The position numbers were made by a program, and so were the translations under genes. A DNA stretch of 64,000 nt, taken from contig JALOCA010000012.1 of the NCBI GenBank assembly GCA_023227965.1, positions 19,696 to 83,695 of the forward strand. Reading direction: 5' to 3'. Positions 8,772 to 18,227 of this stretch are shown piece after piece (within the stretch, counting starts at the first letter, position 1; each line of letters opens with the position of its first letter). Origin of the DNA: Lentimicrobiaceae bacterium. GTDB lineage: Bacteria; Bacteroidota; Bacteroidia; Bacteroidales; JALOCA01. The notes beneath the pieces are model-generated. The model saw nothing but the letters and a program-made list of their open reading frames with translations. It did no database searches and had not been told where the DNA came from.

Positions 8772-9683
8772 TTATTTTTGTGTAAGTTCCTGAAAAATCT
8801 TTTCGAGATTTCTTTCCGGTTTATGTAACGATAGAATAAACAAATCATTATCTTTTGCAAAATGATTAATAGTATTTCTGATATCAATATCCGATACGGA
8901 TTCCATTTCCCAGAAATTACCATTCATTTTTTTTACCCTCTTAACGCCCGGTATTCCTAAAAGTGTTTTCTCGGCAATTTCCTTGTTAAATTCCACAATG
9001 ATAATTTCATTTTTAATGGAAGATTCTGAGAGATGCTGCATTTGGTCATCGGCAATAATTTTTCCTCTGTCAATTATGATAGCCCTACTGCAAATAGCCT
9101 CAACCTCCTGCATTATATGCGTAGAAAGCATCACCGTTTTTTCCTTGCCAATATTTTTAATAAGATTTCTAATTTCAACGATCTGATTGGGATCAAGCCC
9201 GGTGGTGGGTTCATCTAAAATAAGAACGTCAGGATCATGAATCAACGCCTGAGCCAACCCAACACGTTGTCGGTATCCCCTGCTCAAAGTGCTTATTTTT
9301 TTCTTTTGTTCCAGTTCTAATCCGGTTATTGCTATCATTTCCTGTACCCTTGCAGAAATATTAAAATCAGGTTTGTAAATACCGGCAACAAACTCGAGAT
9401 ATTCCTTAATATACATTTCAGTGTATAACGGGTTGTTTTCGGGTAGGTATCCTACTTTTTTACGAACTTCTACAGATTGCTCAACAATATCATAACCATA
9501 TACCCTTACATTGCCTGCTGTGGGAGGTATAAAACAGGTTATTATTTTCATCATCGTAGTTTTTCCAGCTCCGTTAGGACCCAAAAATCCAATAATCTCA
9601 CCGGGTTTTATGGTAAATGAAACATCATCAAGCGCTTTTTGTCCGCTATATATTTTTGTAATATTCTGAACTTCAATTGACAT
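8772..9683 (-). CDS. gldA: Gliding-type ABC transporter ATP-binding protein GldA
   Basis: This 303-residue ABC ATPase has Walker A GPNGAGKTT (about 35-43), the signature LSRGYRQRVGLAQAL, Walker B VLILDEPTTGLDP and the switch histidine in MLSTHIMQEVEA. Its full length and C-terminal domain match GldA, the ATPase that pairs with GldF and GldG in Bacteroidetes gliding or secretion. gldF and gldG are not adjacent here, so it could instead serve another ABC-2 permease. The promoter at 9704-9711 has an inverted repeat in its spacer. Confidence 0.85.
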   Translation of the reverse strand: MSIEVQNITKIYSGQKALDDVSFTIKPGEIIGFLGPNGAGKTTMMKIITCFIPPTAGNVRVYGYDIVEQSVEVRKKVGYLPENNPLYTEMYIKEYLEFVAGIYKPDFNISARVQEMIAITGLELEQKKKISTLSRGYRQRVGLAQALIHDPDVLILDEPTTGLDPNQIVEIRNLIKNIGKEKTVMLSTHIMQEVEAICSRAIIIDRGKIIADDQMQHLSESSIKNEIIIVEFNKEIAEKTLLGIPGVKRVKKMNGNFWEMESVSDIDIRNTINHFAKDNDLFILSLHKPERNLEKIFQELTQK

Positions 9684-9703
9684 TTCGAATTTCTTTTAGC
9701 CTA

Positions 9704-9711
9704 CAAAATTA
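9704..9711 (-). promoter_or_regulatory. -7 box for gldA
   Basis: The minus strand reads TAATTTTG, 20 bp upstream of the gldA start. A perfect 7-bp inverted repeat (9719-9725 and 9735-9741) occupies the region just upstream of this box. Confidence 0.45.
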
Positions 9712-9718
9712 TAAAATA

Positions 9719-9741
9719 CCCGGACTTTTATGTTGTCCGGG
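9719..9741. repeat. Inverted repeat in the gldA promoter
   Basis: CCCGGAC (9719-9725) and GTCCGGG (9735-9741) are exact reverse complements around a 9-nt spacer. They stand out in an AT-rich background and lie between the probable -7 and -33 regions of gldA. It could be an operator or a small hairpin; function is inferred. Confidence 0.5.
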
Positions 9742-9959
9742 AACTGTTTAAAAAATATTTTATGCTTATTTTTTACAATTATGATGATTATTAAATTATA
9801 AATAGCTGAATACTACTATTTTTTTAAAATTGTTTTATAATTTTTATTTTTTTTGCAAAAAATATTTTTCAGAGATGTATAACAAATTCATTTTTTTTTG
9901 ATAAAGGATGTATAGTTTAAAATTAGAACAAATTCATTATAATCAATGCACTTAAAATT

Positions 9960-11195
9960 ATGAAAAACAAGTTTTTTATTCTGATGTTTATCTGTATGCT
10001 TAATATACAGCCACTTATGTCATTTGCACAAAAAACCAGCATTCATGGATCAGTAAATTATCATAACGACCCCAGTAGCCCCATGCAGGGTGTTACTCTT
10101 TATCTTAAAACATTAACAAATACAATATTAGATAGTACAACAAGTAACCCAAACGGAGTTTACACATTTCATAATATTGCAAACGGTTCTTATATTGTTA
10201 GCGCTACCTACAACCAGCCTCCGCTTGGAGTAGGAATTGAAGATGCACAACTTGTAATGTTATATCTGAATAATCAGATTACTTTTGATGTATTACAAAA
10301 ACTGGCAGCTGATGTTACAGGCGATGACACAATTACAATAGCTGATTATGATACAATTATGAATCATTGGCTGCTTACGGGATTACCTTTCCCTGCAGGA
10401 AACTGGGTATTTACCGATGACACGATAGATGTTTCAAAAGGAAAAGACAACCCTCCTACTACCGGTGGCTCAAGTTCCGGAGATGTTGGAGGCGTTTTTC
10501 TTCCTGGACAAAAACCCAAACCCATGATTTACCCGAATTGCGAAGAGACCGTAACAGCACAAACAAAGAATAGTTTTGCTATTCCTTATACTATTTCCTC
10601 CCATATGAATATTGGAGGTATGGGATTTGTTATTAACTATCCATCTGATTTAATGACTATTAATAATATCAAGTCCCCATTTGGCGAGATTGATTACAAA
10701 GTAATAAACGACAAAATCTACATTTCCTACTTAAGCCCTTGTATGCTTCCCCATGAAGTATTTACCGGGGATGTTATTTTTACCATTGAAGGTACAACAA
10801 CCGATGCTTTCATCCAAGATAAAGAAATTGCACTCGTTATTGACCCGTTTTTTAGTCAGTTAAATGATAAAAAAGGTAAAATTTTTGCTGGCGAAAGCGT
10901 TACCTTCCCAAAAGTGGTGTGGGAAGCCAGTCCGTTAGGGTCTGCAGGAGTATATCCTAATCCGGCATCTGAAACTGTTAATTTTGTTTTTTCTATTGAA
11001 AAAGAAGGGTATGTACATTTAAAAGTATATAATGCAACAGGTGAAATAGTTAAGCAGTATTCAAGAGTATATCAGCAGGGAATGCAAAATATTAATTTAA
11101 ATACTGACGATTTACAAAGCGGAATATACTTTTATAGTATTCTTTCTCCCGAAAACAGGCTGATGGAAAAAGGAAAACTAATGATAAACAATTAG
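9960..11195 (+). CDS. Secreted T9SS protein with dockerin-like and cohesin-like segments
   Basis: This 411-residue protein starts with a signal peptide (about 1-24). Residues 28-95 resemble a B-type carboxypeptidase-regulatory fold. Residues 114-140 (DVTGDDTITIADYDTIMNHW) resemble one dockerin calcium-binding repeat. After a Gly/Ser/Pro linker, about 185-320 looks like a cohesin-type beta domain. Residues 330-411 are a type IX sorting domain, with VYPNPASETVNF at its start and LQSGIYFYSI near its end. It is probably exported by T9SS and anchored or released at the surface. No catalytic site is visible; partners are unknown. A strong terminator follows at 11222. Confidence 0.75.
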   Translation: MKNKFFILMFICMLNIQPLMSFAQKTSIHGSVNYHNDPSSPMQGVTLYLKTLTNTILDSTTSNPNGVYTFHNIANGSYIVSATYNQPPLGVGIEDAQLVMLYLNNQITFDVLQKLAADVTGDDTITIADYDTIMNHWLLTGLPFPAGNWVFTDDTIDVSKGKDNPPTTGGSSSGDVGGVFLPGQKPKPMIYPNCEETVTAQTKNSFAIPYTISSHMNIGGMGFVINYPSDLMTINNIKSPFGEIDYKVINDKIYISYLSPCMLPHEVFTGDVIFTIEGTTTDAFIQDKEIALVIDPFFSQLNDKKGKIFAGESVTFPKVVWEASPLGSAGVYPNPASETVNFVFSIEKEGYVHLKVYNATGEIVKQYSRVYQQGMQNINLNTDDLQSGIYFYSILSPENRLMEKGKLMINN

Positions 11196-11221
11196 TTTTT
11201 TATTGCTAACATATGGTTTAT

Positions 11222-11250
11222 AGAGAGGTTATTGCCTCTCTTTTTTTTTC
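11222..11250 (+). terminator. Rho-independent terminator after the T9SS protein
   Basis: AGAGAGG (11222-11228) and CCTCTCT (11235-11241) form a perfect 7-bp stem with a 6-nt loop, followed directly by a run of nine T. It separates the T9SS gene from the TPR-CHAT gene. Confidence 0.85.
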
Positions 11251-11334
11251 ATCCTAAAAAAAATTTCTCACTAGTTCTATTTATTTTTAAATTACAAAGA
11301 ATTGTTTAATACATTTACGGGCATTAAAAAACAG

Positions 11335-11361
11335 CCTTTGCATAAGGGAGATGTGCAAAGG
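11335..11361 (+). promoter_or_regulatory. Inverted repeat in the leader of the TPR-CHAT gene
   Basis: CCTTTGCA (11335-11342) and TGCAAAGG (11354-11361) are exact reverse complements around an 11-nt loop, 26 bp before the ATG at 11388. It has no T-run after it, so an operator or a leader hairpin that limits translation is more likely than a terminator. Function is inferred. Confidence 0.5.
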
Positions 11362-11387
11362 TCTGCTAACAGATGTAGTGGAGAATA

Positions 11388-14300
11388 ATGAAGAAAGACA
11401 GGGTATTACTATTTGCCATTAGTGTATATTTATGCTTAGGGGTCATTGGCGTTTATTATTTGAAAAAAGATTCTCTATCCTTTTCTAAGTTCGTACCCAC
11501 CGAAAAAAAAACCAATGCAAATACGTTTCTATCTGCTGAAGATTTTTACAAAAAAAAGGACTACGAAACTGCCCTTGCCCTGTACCAAACTGTACTGAAA
11601 ACTGCTCTTAAGAAAAAAGACACTCTCTTGCTAATTCAATGCCAGATTAAAATGGCAAATTGCTACAGGTTTGAAAACAAATTTGATAATGCTTTAACTA
11701 TCATTGATTCTGCTGAAAGTCTTTTTATGTCAGGGCAATTCTCCAATAACCTTTTGCAAGCAGAAATTTTTCTTGCAAAAGGTTCTGTTTTAATGAATAC
11801 GGGGAAAAATCAGCTTTCAATTCAACTTTTAAACCAGTCAGTTTCATTATTTGTTAAAATATTAGGTAAAAACAATTCTATCCTATCATTACCCTATAAT
11901 AACATAGGAACTAATTATTTATATTTAGGCGACTTTAAAAAATCAATAGAGTATTATACGAAAGCTTTAAGCATAGCACAAAAAAATGCGATTATAGATA
12001 AGGCAGATATTGCTATGTATCACCAGAATCTGGGAATAGCATTCGCCAGGACAGGCGATTATGATAGAGCTTTAATGGAAATGAATACTAATTTACAGAT
12101 AAATCAAAATATTTTAAAACAAAATGACCCAGCGTTAGGAAATATTTATCTTAACTTCGGACAATTAAATTACCTTTTCAGTCAATATAAAAAAGCTGAA
12201 AATTATTTAAATAAAGCGGAGCAGATTTTTAAAAAAAATAAAAAAAATAAAAATTACGAATTAAGTTTAACTTTATTAAATAAAGGAAATATTTTTAATG
12301 CAATTGCAGATTATGACAAGGCTCTTGAATATTACTTGGAATCCATATCTATTTTAAAATCTGTATATAATGAAAGTCATCCATATTATAGCCTTTTATA
12401 TTCAAATATTGGTTATGTATATATGCAAAAAGGCATGTATTCCAAGGCTCTCAGTTATTTATTCAAAAGCCTGCAAACCTATCATAATACATCGGATAAA
12501 ATCAGGATTTACCGTAACCTTGCAAAATGTTATCAACAAATTAACGATAAAAACAATGCAACCTTATATTTTGAAAAATCTATTGAAATAGCCGAAAGCA
12601 TCAATGGGATTAGCCATGTAGAAACCGCCCAGTCATATCTCGAGTATGCCAAATACTTATCCCAAACAGGAAACTATAAAAAAAGCATAGATTATTTTAA
12701 TATCTCACTATCAATATATAAAAATAAATTTGGTGAAAAAAACAGAGATGTAGCAAATTGTTATACACACATAGGTATCCTATATTACAACAAACATGAT
12801 TATAACACTTCCACCTATTATTTTCATAAGGCTTTGGTATCACAAAGCCCTGTTTTTAACAATGGTAATTTATTAACCAACCCCGATGTTAATGCTTTAC
12901 CCACCGATTATTATGCATTGAATGCTCTTACATATAAAGCCAATGCTCTGCTAAACAATTACATTCAAACTACAAAAAAAAGAATTACTTACTTAAAAGC
13001 AAGTTTTGAGACTTATAGCCTTGCCTTGGCACTTACCGAACGGATAAGGATGTCGTATCTGGCTGAGGATAGTAAATATCTTATTAATAGTGAGCAAAAA
13101 AATATGGTTAACGCCGGACTTTATACAGCTTTACAACTGTATAAAGTAACCGGTGAGGAAAAATATCTTGAAAAATCATTTGAATTTTCTGAAAAAGGCA
13201 AATATGCAATTTTGCTCTCAGGCATTAAAGAATTGGAAGCTACTCAAATTGGCAATGTACCTCGCAATCTTTTAGAAAAAGAACGAGAAATTAAACACAG
13301 ACTATCGGTATACGAAAACTATCTGTACACCGAAAAATCACTTGAACAATCCAATTCGGAGAAAATAGTGTTATGGGAAAAAAAGATTTTTAACCTGAAT
13401 CAACAACACGACAGTTTGGAAAAAACTTTAGAAACATCCTATTCTGATTATTACAAGTTGAAATATAGCACACAAACTATTGGGGCAAGGCAAGTTCAGG
13501 AAAAAGTACATCCTGATCAGGCGTGTATTTCTTATGTCCTTTCCGATTCGCTTCTTTTTACATTTTGTATCACAAAAACGGAAATTATTGCATATCAAAC
13601 ACCCGTTAACCAGGAATTTGGGAAAAACCTCACCAAAATGCGGTCTCTGTTGACCCAGTACGATGCATTGAACTATACAAGGCTGGAATACGATTCTTTT
13701 ATTCAGACATCGAGAAATTTGTACAAAATATTGATTGAACCCATCGCTGATAAAATAAAAGGGAAATCTCTAAAAATAATACCTGACGACAAACTGGGTT
13801 ATCTTCCTTTTGAAGTTCTGCTTACCTGCGAGCCCCGGAGGGGAAGAATGAACTTTAAAACCCTTCCTTATCTGTTTTTACAAAACGACATCAGCTATTC
13901 CTATAGCACTACAATCAATTTCAGCAAAAATAAGAAACACAATTTCAGCAATGTGAAAGTACTTGCGTTTGCCCCCGATTACCAAGCTTATGGCAATAAA
14001 AACCCGATTTTCAACCTTCCATCTCTGCCCGCTGCACAAGACGAAATAAAGTGTGTAAAAGATATTGTCGGAGGAAAAATTTTCACAGGAAAAGATGCAA
14101 CAGAAGCTAATTTTAAAAAGAAAGCTGGGAAATATAGTATTTTACACTTGGCAATGCATACACAGATAAATGATGAAAATCCTATATATTCGAGATTAAT
14201 ATTTTCACCATCTCCGGATTCTCTCAACGAAGGATTGCTTTATGCCTACGAACTCTTCAATATGAAACTTAATGCACAATTAGCCATGCTCAGTGCCTGC

Positions 14301-14687
14301 AATACAGGAAGTGGTAAACTCAGCAAGGGCGAAGGGATCATGAGCATGGCACGGGGCTTTATCTATGCAGGGGTTCCCAGTATTATTCTTACCCTTTGGT
14401 CGGTAAACGATGCCTCCAGTGCCGATCTTGTAAAAAGTTTTTACCAATACCTTTCCAAGGGACTAAACAAAGATCAGGCACTACAACTGGCAAAAAAGGA
14501 TTACCTACTTCATACCGATCCACTTAAATCACACCCTTTTTTCTGGGCAGCTTATGTTGAAATTGGAGACACAAATCCCATTAACAAAGGTATTAATTAT
14601 TTGTGGTGGATAATTGCCGGGCTTGTTATCACTACAACCATAATTACAGGAGCTGTTATCATTGCCCGAAGAATTTATAGTACATAA
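11388..14687 (+). CDS. Membrane-anchored TPR-CHAT protein
   Basis: This 1,099-residue protein begins with one membrane helix (about 6-26), then has roughly ten tetratricopeptide repeats (about 45-490), a helical linker, a C-terminal CHAT domain (about 780-1060) and a second membrane helix near the C-terminus (WWIIAGLVITTTIITGAVII). CHAT is a caspase/separase-like peptidase fold. The probable dyad is H924 in LHLAMHT and C971 in LSACNTG; GEGIMSMARGFIYAGVPS and LTLWSVND are also typical. Both catalytic residues are present, so it may be an active cysteine protease held at the inner membrane, with the TPRs sensing a partner. Substrate unknown. Confidence 0.87.
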   Translation: MKKDRVLLFAISVYLCLGVIGVYYLKKDSLSFSKFVPTEKKTNANTFLSAEDFYKKKDYETALALYQTVLKTALKKKDTLLLIQCQIKMANCYRFENKFDNALTIIDSAESLFMSGQFSNNLLQAEIFLAKGSVLMNTGKNQLSIQLLNQSVSLFVKILGKNNSILSLPYNNIGTNYLYLGDFKKSIEYYTKALSIAQKNAIIDKADIAMYHQNLGIAFARTGDYDRALMEMNTNLQINQNILKQNDPALGNIYLNFGQLNYLFSQYKKAENYLNKAEQIFKKNKKNKNYELSLTLLNKGNIFNAIADYDKALEYYLESISILKSVYNESHPYYSLLYSNIGYVYMQKGMYSKALSYLFKSLQTYHNTSDKIRIYRNLAKCYQQINDKNNATLYFEKSIEIAESINGISHVETAQSYLEYAKYLSQTGNYKKSIDYFNISLSIYKNKFGEKNRDVANCYTHIGILYYNKHDYNTSTYYFHKALVSQSPVFNNGNLLTNPDVNALPTDYYALNALTYKANALLNNYIQTTKKRITYLKASFETYSLALALTERIRMSYLAEDSKYLINSEQKNMVNAGLYTALQLYKVTGEEKYLEKSFEFSEKGKYAILLSGIKELEATQIGNVPRNLLEKEREIKHRLSVYENYLYTEKSLEQSNSEKIVLWEKKIFNLNQQHDSLEKTLETSYSDYYKLKYSTQTIGARQVQEKVHPDQACISYVLSDSLLFTFCITKTEIIAYQTPVNQEFGKNLTKMRSLLTQYDALNYTRLEYDSFIQTSRNLYKILIEPIADKIKGKSLKIIPDDKLGYLPFEVLLTCEPRRGRMNFKTLPYLFLQNDISYSYSTTINFSKNKKHNFSNVKVLAFAPDYQAYGNKNPIFNLPSLPAAQDEIKCVKDIVGGKIFTGKDATEANFKKKAGKYSILHLAMHTQINDENPIYSRLIFSPSPDSLNEGLLYAYELFNMKLNAQLAMLSACNTGSGKLSKGEGIMSMARGFIYAGVPSIILTLWSVNDASSADLVKSFYQYLSKGLNKDQALQLAKKDYLLHTDPLKSHPFFWAAYVEIGDTNPINKGINYLWWIIAGLVITTTIITGAVIIARRIYST

Positions 14688-14738
14688 ATCCCATTACATT
14701 CTTAATGGGCATTTCTATTCCCGGTAAAGTAATAAATA

Positions 14739-14746
14739 TACCTTTG
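14739..14746 (+). promoter_or_regulatory. -7 box for mutS2
   Basis: TACCTTTG is an exact TAnnTTTG match and lies 16 bp before the GTG start at 14763. This also supports that start. Confidence 0.6.
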
Positions 14747-14762
14747 CAGTAAAAAATTAACA

Positions 14763-17198
14763 GTGGTCTATCCTGGAAACTTTGAGCAGAAAACAGGTTT
14801 TGATTCCATCAGGCAGATGATTGTCAATGCCTGCCTAAGTACATTGGGAAAATATTTTGCAAAAAAAATGCACTTTTCTTCCCAAATTGAAATCATTGGC
14901 AAATTACTTGACCAAACGGAAGAATTTAGACAATTGTATTTATTCGACGATCCGTTTCCTTCCCAAGATTATTTTGATCTCACCAGCGAATTCGACAGAT
15001 TAAAAGCCGAAGGAACCTACATTCCACCCGAACAATTGCTGGAACTGAAGCTTTCTCTCAGAACATTATTAGATGTCATTTACTATCTTACAAAACGAAA
15101 TAAAAAATATCCGGCTCTACTTGCCCTTACCGTAAATATTTATTCTGAAGACATCATCCTTAGAGATATTGAACTTATTATCAATGAAAAAGGAGAAATA
15201 CATAACCATGCTTCCCCCGAGCTATCCAAAATAAGAAAAGACATACAATCGAAAGTTGCATCTGTAGAACGAAAAGTGTATCAATCTCTTTCGCTGGGTA
15301 AAAAGGAAGGCTGGCTGGTGCAGGATGCAGAAATAACCATACGAAACGGTCGCCTCGTAATCCCTGTACCTGCTTCTTATAAAAGGAAAATAAAAGGCTA
15401 TATTCACGACGAATCGGCTACCGGGCAAACCGTATTTATTGAACCTTCAGAAGCTTTCGAAACCAATAACGCCATTCGGGAACTCGAAATAGCTGAACGA
15501 CATGAAATTATTCGAATTCTTACTCTTTTTACCGACACCCTCCGCCCACAACTTTCCGAACTGATACAAGCATATCGTTTTTTAGGACTTGTAGATTTTA
15601 TTCGCGCAAAAGCATTGGTTTCAGTACAGTTGAATGCAATACGACCGGACATACACAACAAGCCCCTGATACAATGGAAACAAGCTGTTCATCCTTTGCT
15701 TTTTTTGTCGCATCAGCTACAAAACAAAAAAGTAGTGCCGCTCGATATATCACTCGACGATAATGAAAGAATCCTTGTAATCAGCGGACCCAATGCAGGT
15801 GGAAAATCTGTTTGTCTGAAAACTGCAGGCTTACTTCAGTACATGTTGCAATGTGGTTTGCTTATCCCGGTAAAAGAAGCCTCAGAAGCAGGAATTTTTC
15901 ATACACTTTTTATTGACATAGGTGATGAACAATCGCTTGAAAATGACCTTAGTACATATAGTTCACATCTATTGAATCTGAAAAATATTCTAAAAAATGC
16001 TGATAAAAATACCCTTTTTCTGATTGATGAATTTGGCACGGGTACAGATCCTCACTTGGGCGGAGCTATTGCTGAAGCCGTACTGGAAGAACTCAGCCGG
16101 AAAAATTCCATGGGAATTGTAACCACTCACTATTCTAATCTGAAACTTCTTGCCGAAAAAACAGCAGGAATAATTAATGGAGCTATGCTGTTCGATAATA
16201 GCAAAATGCAACCTCTTTATCTATTGAAAATTGGAAAACCAGGTAGTTCATTTGCATTTGAAATTGCCCGCAACATAGGTTTTCCTGAAAAAATTCTGCA
16301 AAATGCAGCCGAAAAAACCGGCACATCCCAGTTAGATTATGAACAATGCCTTACGGAACTAGAAACAGAAAAACTTGCGTTAGAAAAGGAATTTCAACAA
16401 CTCAGGGCGGCAGATACCCTTCTCTCCGAACTGATTGCAAAATACAAGAAATTGTATAACGACCTGGATGCAAAAAAGAAAGAAATTATTTCCAGTGCCC
16501 GTTTCGAAGCCAAAAACCTGCTAACAGATGCAAGTAGCCTTATTGAAAAAACAATAAAGGAAATACGGGAAAATCAGGCAGAAAAATCGGCTACAAAGGC
16601 GGGAAGACAAGAAATTAAGGCACTAACCGAAAAACTACAGGAAGCAACGCCACAAATAGAAAACACATCCCATGATAACCCAGAATCAATCAGCTTGCAA
16701 AATGAAACCGAAAGTCCAAAATCGGATATAGAAACCCCTTTACGGAAGGGCGATAAGGTATGTATTATTGGTCAGGATTTTACAGGAGAAATCCTTGAAA
16801 TAGATGATGAGGAAGCGTTGGTTGCCTTTGAAAACTTCAAAATTAAAACTTTGCGCCAACACATAGAAAGAGCAAGTGAGGAACCGAAAGAAAAAAGAAA
16901 AACGGGTAGCCGATATTCCGGCATCATTAACGACATCAACGCCAAAACTACAGAATTCAGTCTCCGGCTCGATGTTAGAGGACAACGAGCCGAGGCAGCC
17001 CTTAATACAGTACAAAAATACATTGATGAAGCTATTTTACTTGGAGTGTTCGAAGTGAATATTCTTCACGGAAAAGGAAATGGTATCCTTCGTCATCTTA
17101 TCCGCGAATATTTAAGTACGGTGCGCGAAATCAAACAGTTTTACGACGAGCGTATCGAATTTGGCGGACATGGAATAACTATTGTAAAATTCAGATAA
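14763..17198 (+). CDS. mutS2: Endonuclease MutS2
   Basis: This 811-residue protein is a MutS2 ATPase/nuclease. It has a MutS-like core and clamp, the P-loop SGPNAGGKS (about 339-347), the DEFGTGTDP Walker B/signature region, a long coiled coil (about 515-640) and a C-terminal Smr nuclease domain (LDVRG... then HGKGNGILR). In other bacteria MutS2 limits recombination or splits collided ribosomes. The start is GTG, chosen because VYPGNFEQKTGFD matches the family N-terminus and the promoter lies 16 bp upstream. A PAS protein gene follows with a 1-bp gap. Confidence 0.95.
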   Translation: MVYPGNFEQKTGFDSIRQMIVNACLSTLGKYFAKKMHFSSQIEIIGKLLDQTEEFRQLYLFDDPFPSQDYFDLTSEFDRLKAEGTYIPPEQLLELKLSLRTLLDVIYYLTKRNKKYPALLALTVNIYSEDIILRDIELIINEKGEIHNHASPELSKIRKDIQSKVASVERKVYQSLSLGKKEGWLVQDAEITIRNGRLVIPVPASYKRKIKGYIHDESATGQTVFIEPSEAFETNNAIRELEIAERHEIIRILTLFTDTLRPQLSELIQAYRFLGLVDFIRAKALVSVQLNAIRPDIHNKPLIQWKQAVHPLLFLSHQLQNKKVVPLDISLDDNERILVISGPNAGGKSVCLKTAGLLQYMLQCGLLIPVKEASEAGIFHTLFIDIGDEQSLENDLSTYSSHLLNLKNILKNADKNTLFLIDEFGTGTDPHLGGAIAEAVLEELSRKNSMGIVTTHYSNLKLLAEKTAGIINGAMLFDNSKMQPLYLLKIGKPGSSFAFEIARNIGFPEKILQNAAEKTGTSQLDYEQCLTELETEKLALEKEFQQLRAADTLLSELIAKYKKLYNDLDAKKKEIISSARFEAKNLLTDASSLIEKTIKEIRENQAEKSATKAGRQEIKALTEKLQEATPQIENTSHDNPESISLQNETESPKSDIETPLRKGDKVCIIGQDFTGEILEIDDEEALVAFENFKIKTLRQHIERASEEPKEKRKTGSRYSGIINDINAKTTEFSLRLDVRGQRAEAALNTVQKYIDEAILLGVFEVNILHGKGNGILRHLIREYLSTVREIKQFYDERIEFGGHGITIVKFR

Positions 17199-17199
17199 C

Positions 17200-17541
17200 A
17201 TGGAAAATATACAACATTGGGCAAACGAATTTCCTTCAGCGGTTACCATTGCCAATATGCAGGGAGTGATAGTGTATATGAATGAAAAAGCCTCAGCTAC
17301 CTTCGAAAAATACGGAGGGAAGAGCTTGATAGGAAAAAGTCTTTACGACTGCCATTCCGAATCTTCACGCGAAAAGCTGAAACTGCTTATCAACAAACAA
17401 GCGTCAAATACCTACACCATTGAAAAAAATGGAATAAAAAAACTCATCCACCAATCGCCCTGGTATCAAAACGGAAAATGTGCAGGCATAGTGGAACTTT
17501 CTATTGTATTACCACCTGATATGCCCCATTTTATCAGGTAG
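17200..17541 (+). CDS. Stand-alone PAS domain protein
   Basis: This 113-residue protein is essentially one PAS domain: FPSAVTIANMQGVIVYMNEK gives the first strands, YGGKSLIGKSLYDCH the middle, and the remaining strands end in AGIVELSIVL. There is no kinase, cyclase or DNA-binding domain. It has a cytoplasmic profile, with no signal or membrane segment. It lies 1 bp after mutS2 and is surely co-transcribed, but a link between a PAS sensor and MutS2 is not established to my knowledge. It may bind a ligand or act through protein contacts. Confidence 0.75.
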   Translation: MENIQHWANEFPSAVTIANMQGVIVYMNEKASATFEKYGGKSLIGKSLYDCHSESSREKLKLLINKQASNTYTIEKNGIKKLIHQSPWYQNGKCAGIVELSIVLPPDMPHFIR

Positions 17542-18227
17542 ACATTGTTCTCAGTTCTTAAACTTTCAATTGAAACTGTCTTTTGGGTGGGTTTTCTGTT
17601 TTTTGATTAAATATGCAGGGAAATTTTTCATGTATATAATAATCTATTAAAAGGTGTAACCATTAATAATTCTTTACTGGTAATTTTCAATGGGGTTTAC
17701 AGTTCGCATTATTAAAATCATTCTGCTTATTTGGATTTGACTTTCACGGAATAAAAAAAAACAGATATAAAACTTTAACGTAAATTTTAAGCTATTCCAA
17801 TATATATAATAAAATATATTTTAATATTATATATGTATTCTTTATTCTTATTAATTATTATTTTATCATAATAGGTATGTCGGTGAGAGAAATTTTTATG
17901 AAATAAATTATATGATAACATCATTAACAAGAATATTTTATAAATAATATCATCTTGACAACTCCATTAATTACAATTTATTAACTAATATAAATAAATT
18001 CCATTCTATATATTAATATAAGCTGTTTAATTTTATATAATTATTTTACCTTATTAGTGTCATTTCGTTTTAATTTTTGAGCAATGAATGAAGATTGAAA
18101 AAATTTACGTACGTTTGCTTTCAATTTTTCTTTTGTTTTTAGCTGAATATCAACAAATAATGATTTTTAAAAAAAATATTTTTATAAAGTATAACAATTC
18201 AGTAAAAAATGGATAAACAGATGAATA
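17542..18227. other. AT-rich intergenic region before the sigma factor
   Basis: These 686 bp are extremely AT-rich, with many TATATA and TTAATA runs and no frame that looks coding on either strand. I found no exact TAnnTTTG box close to the sigma-factor start at 18228. The region could hold a long leader or a promoter read by another sigma factor; nothing more can be supported. Confidence 0.5.

Noticed and set aside
17542..18227. Possible small RNA or attachment site in the AT-rich gap
   Set aside because: I see no stable hairpin with T-run, no tRNA-like fold and no direct repeats that would support one.
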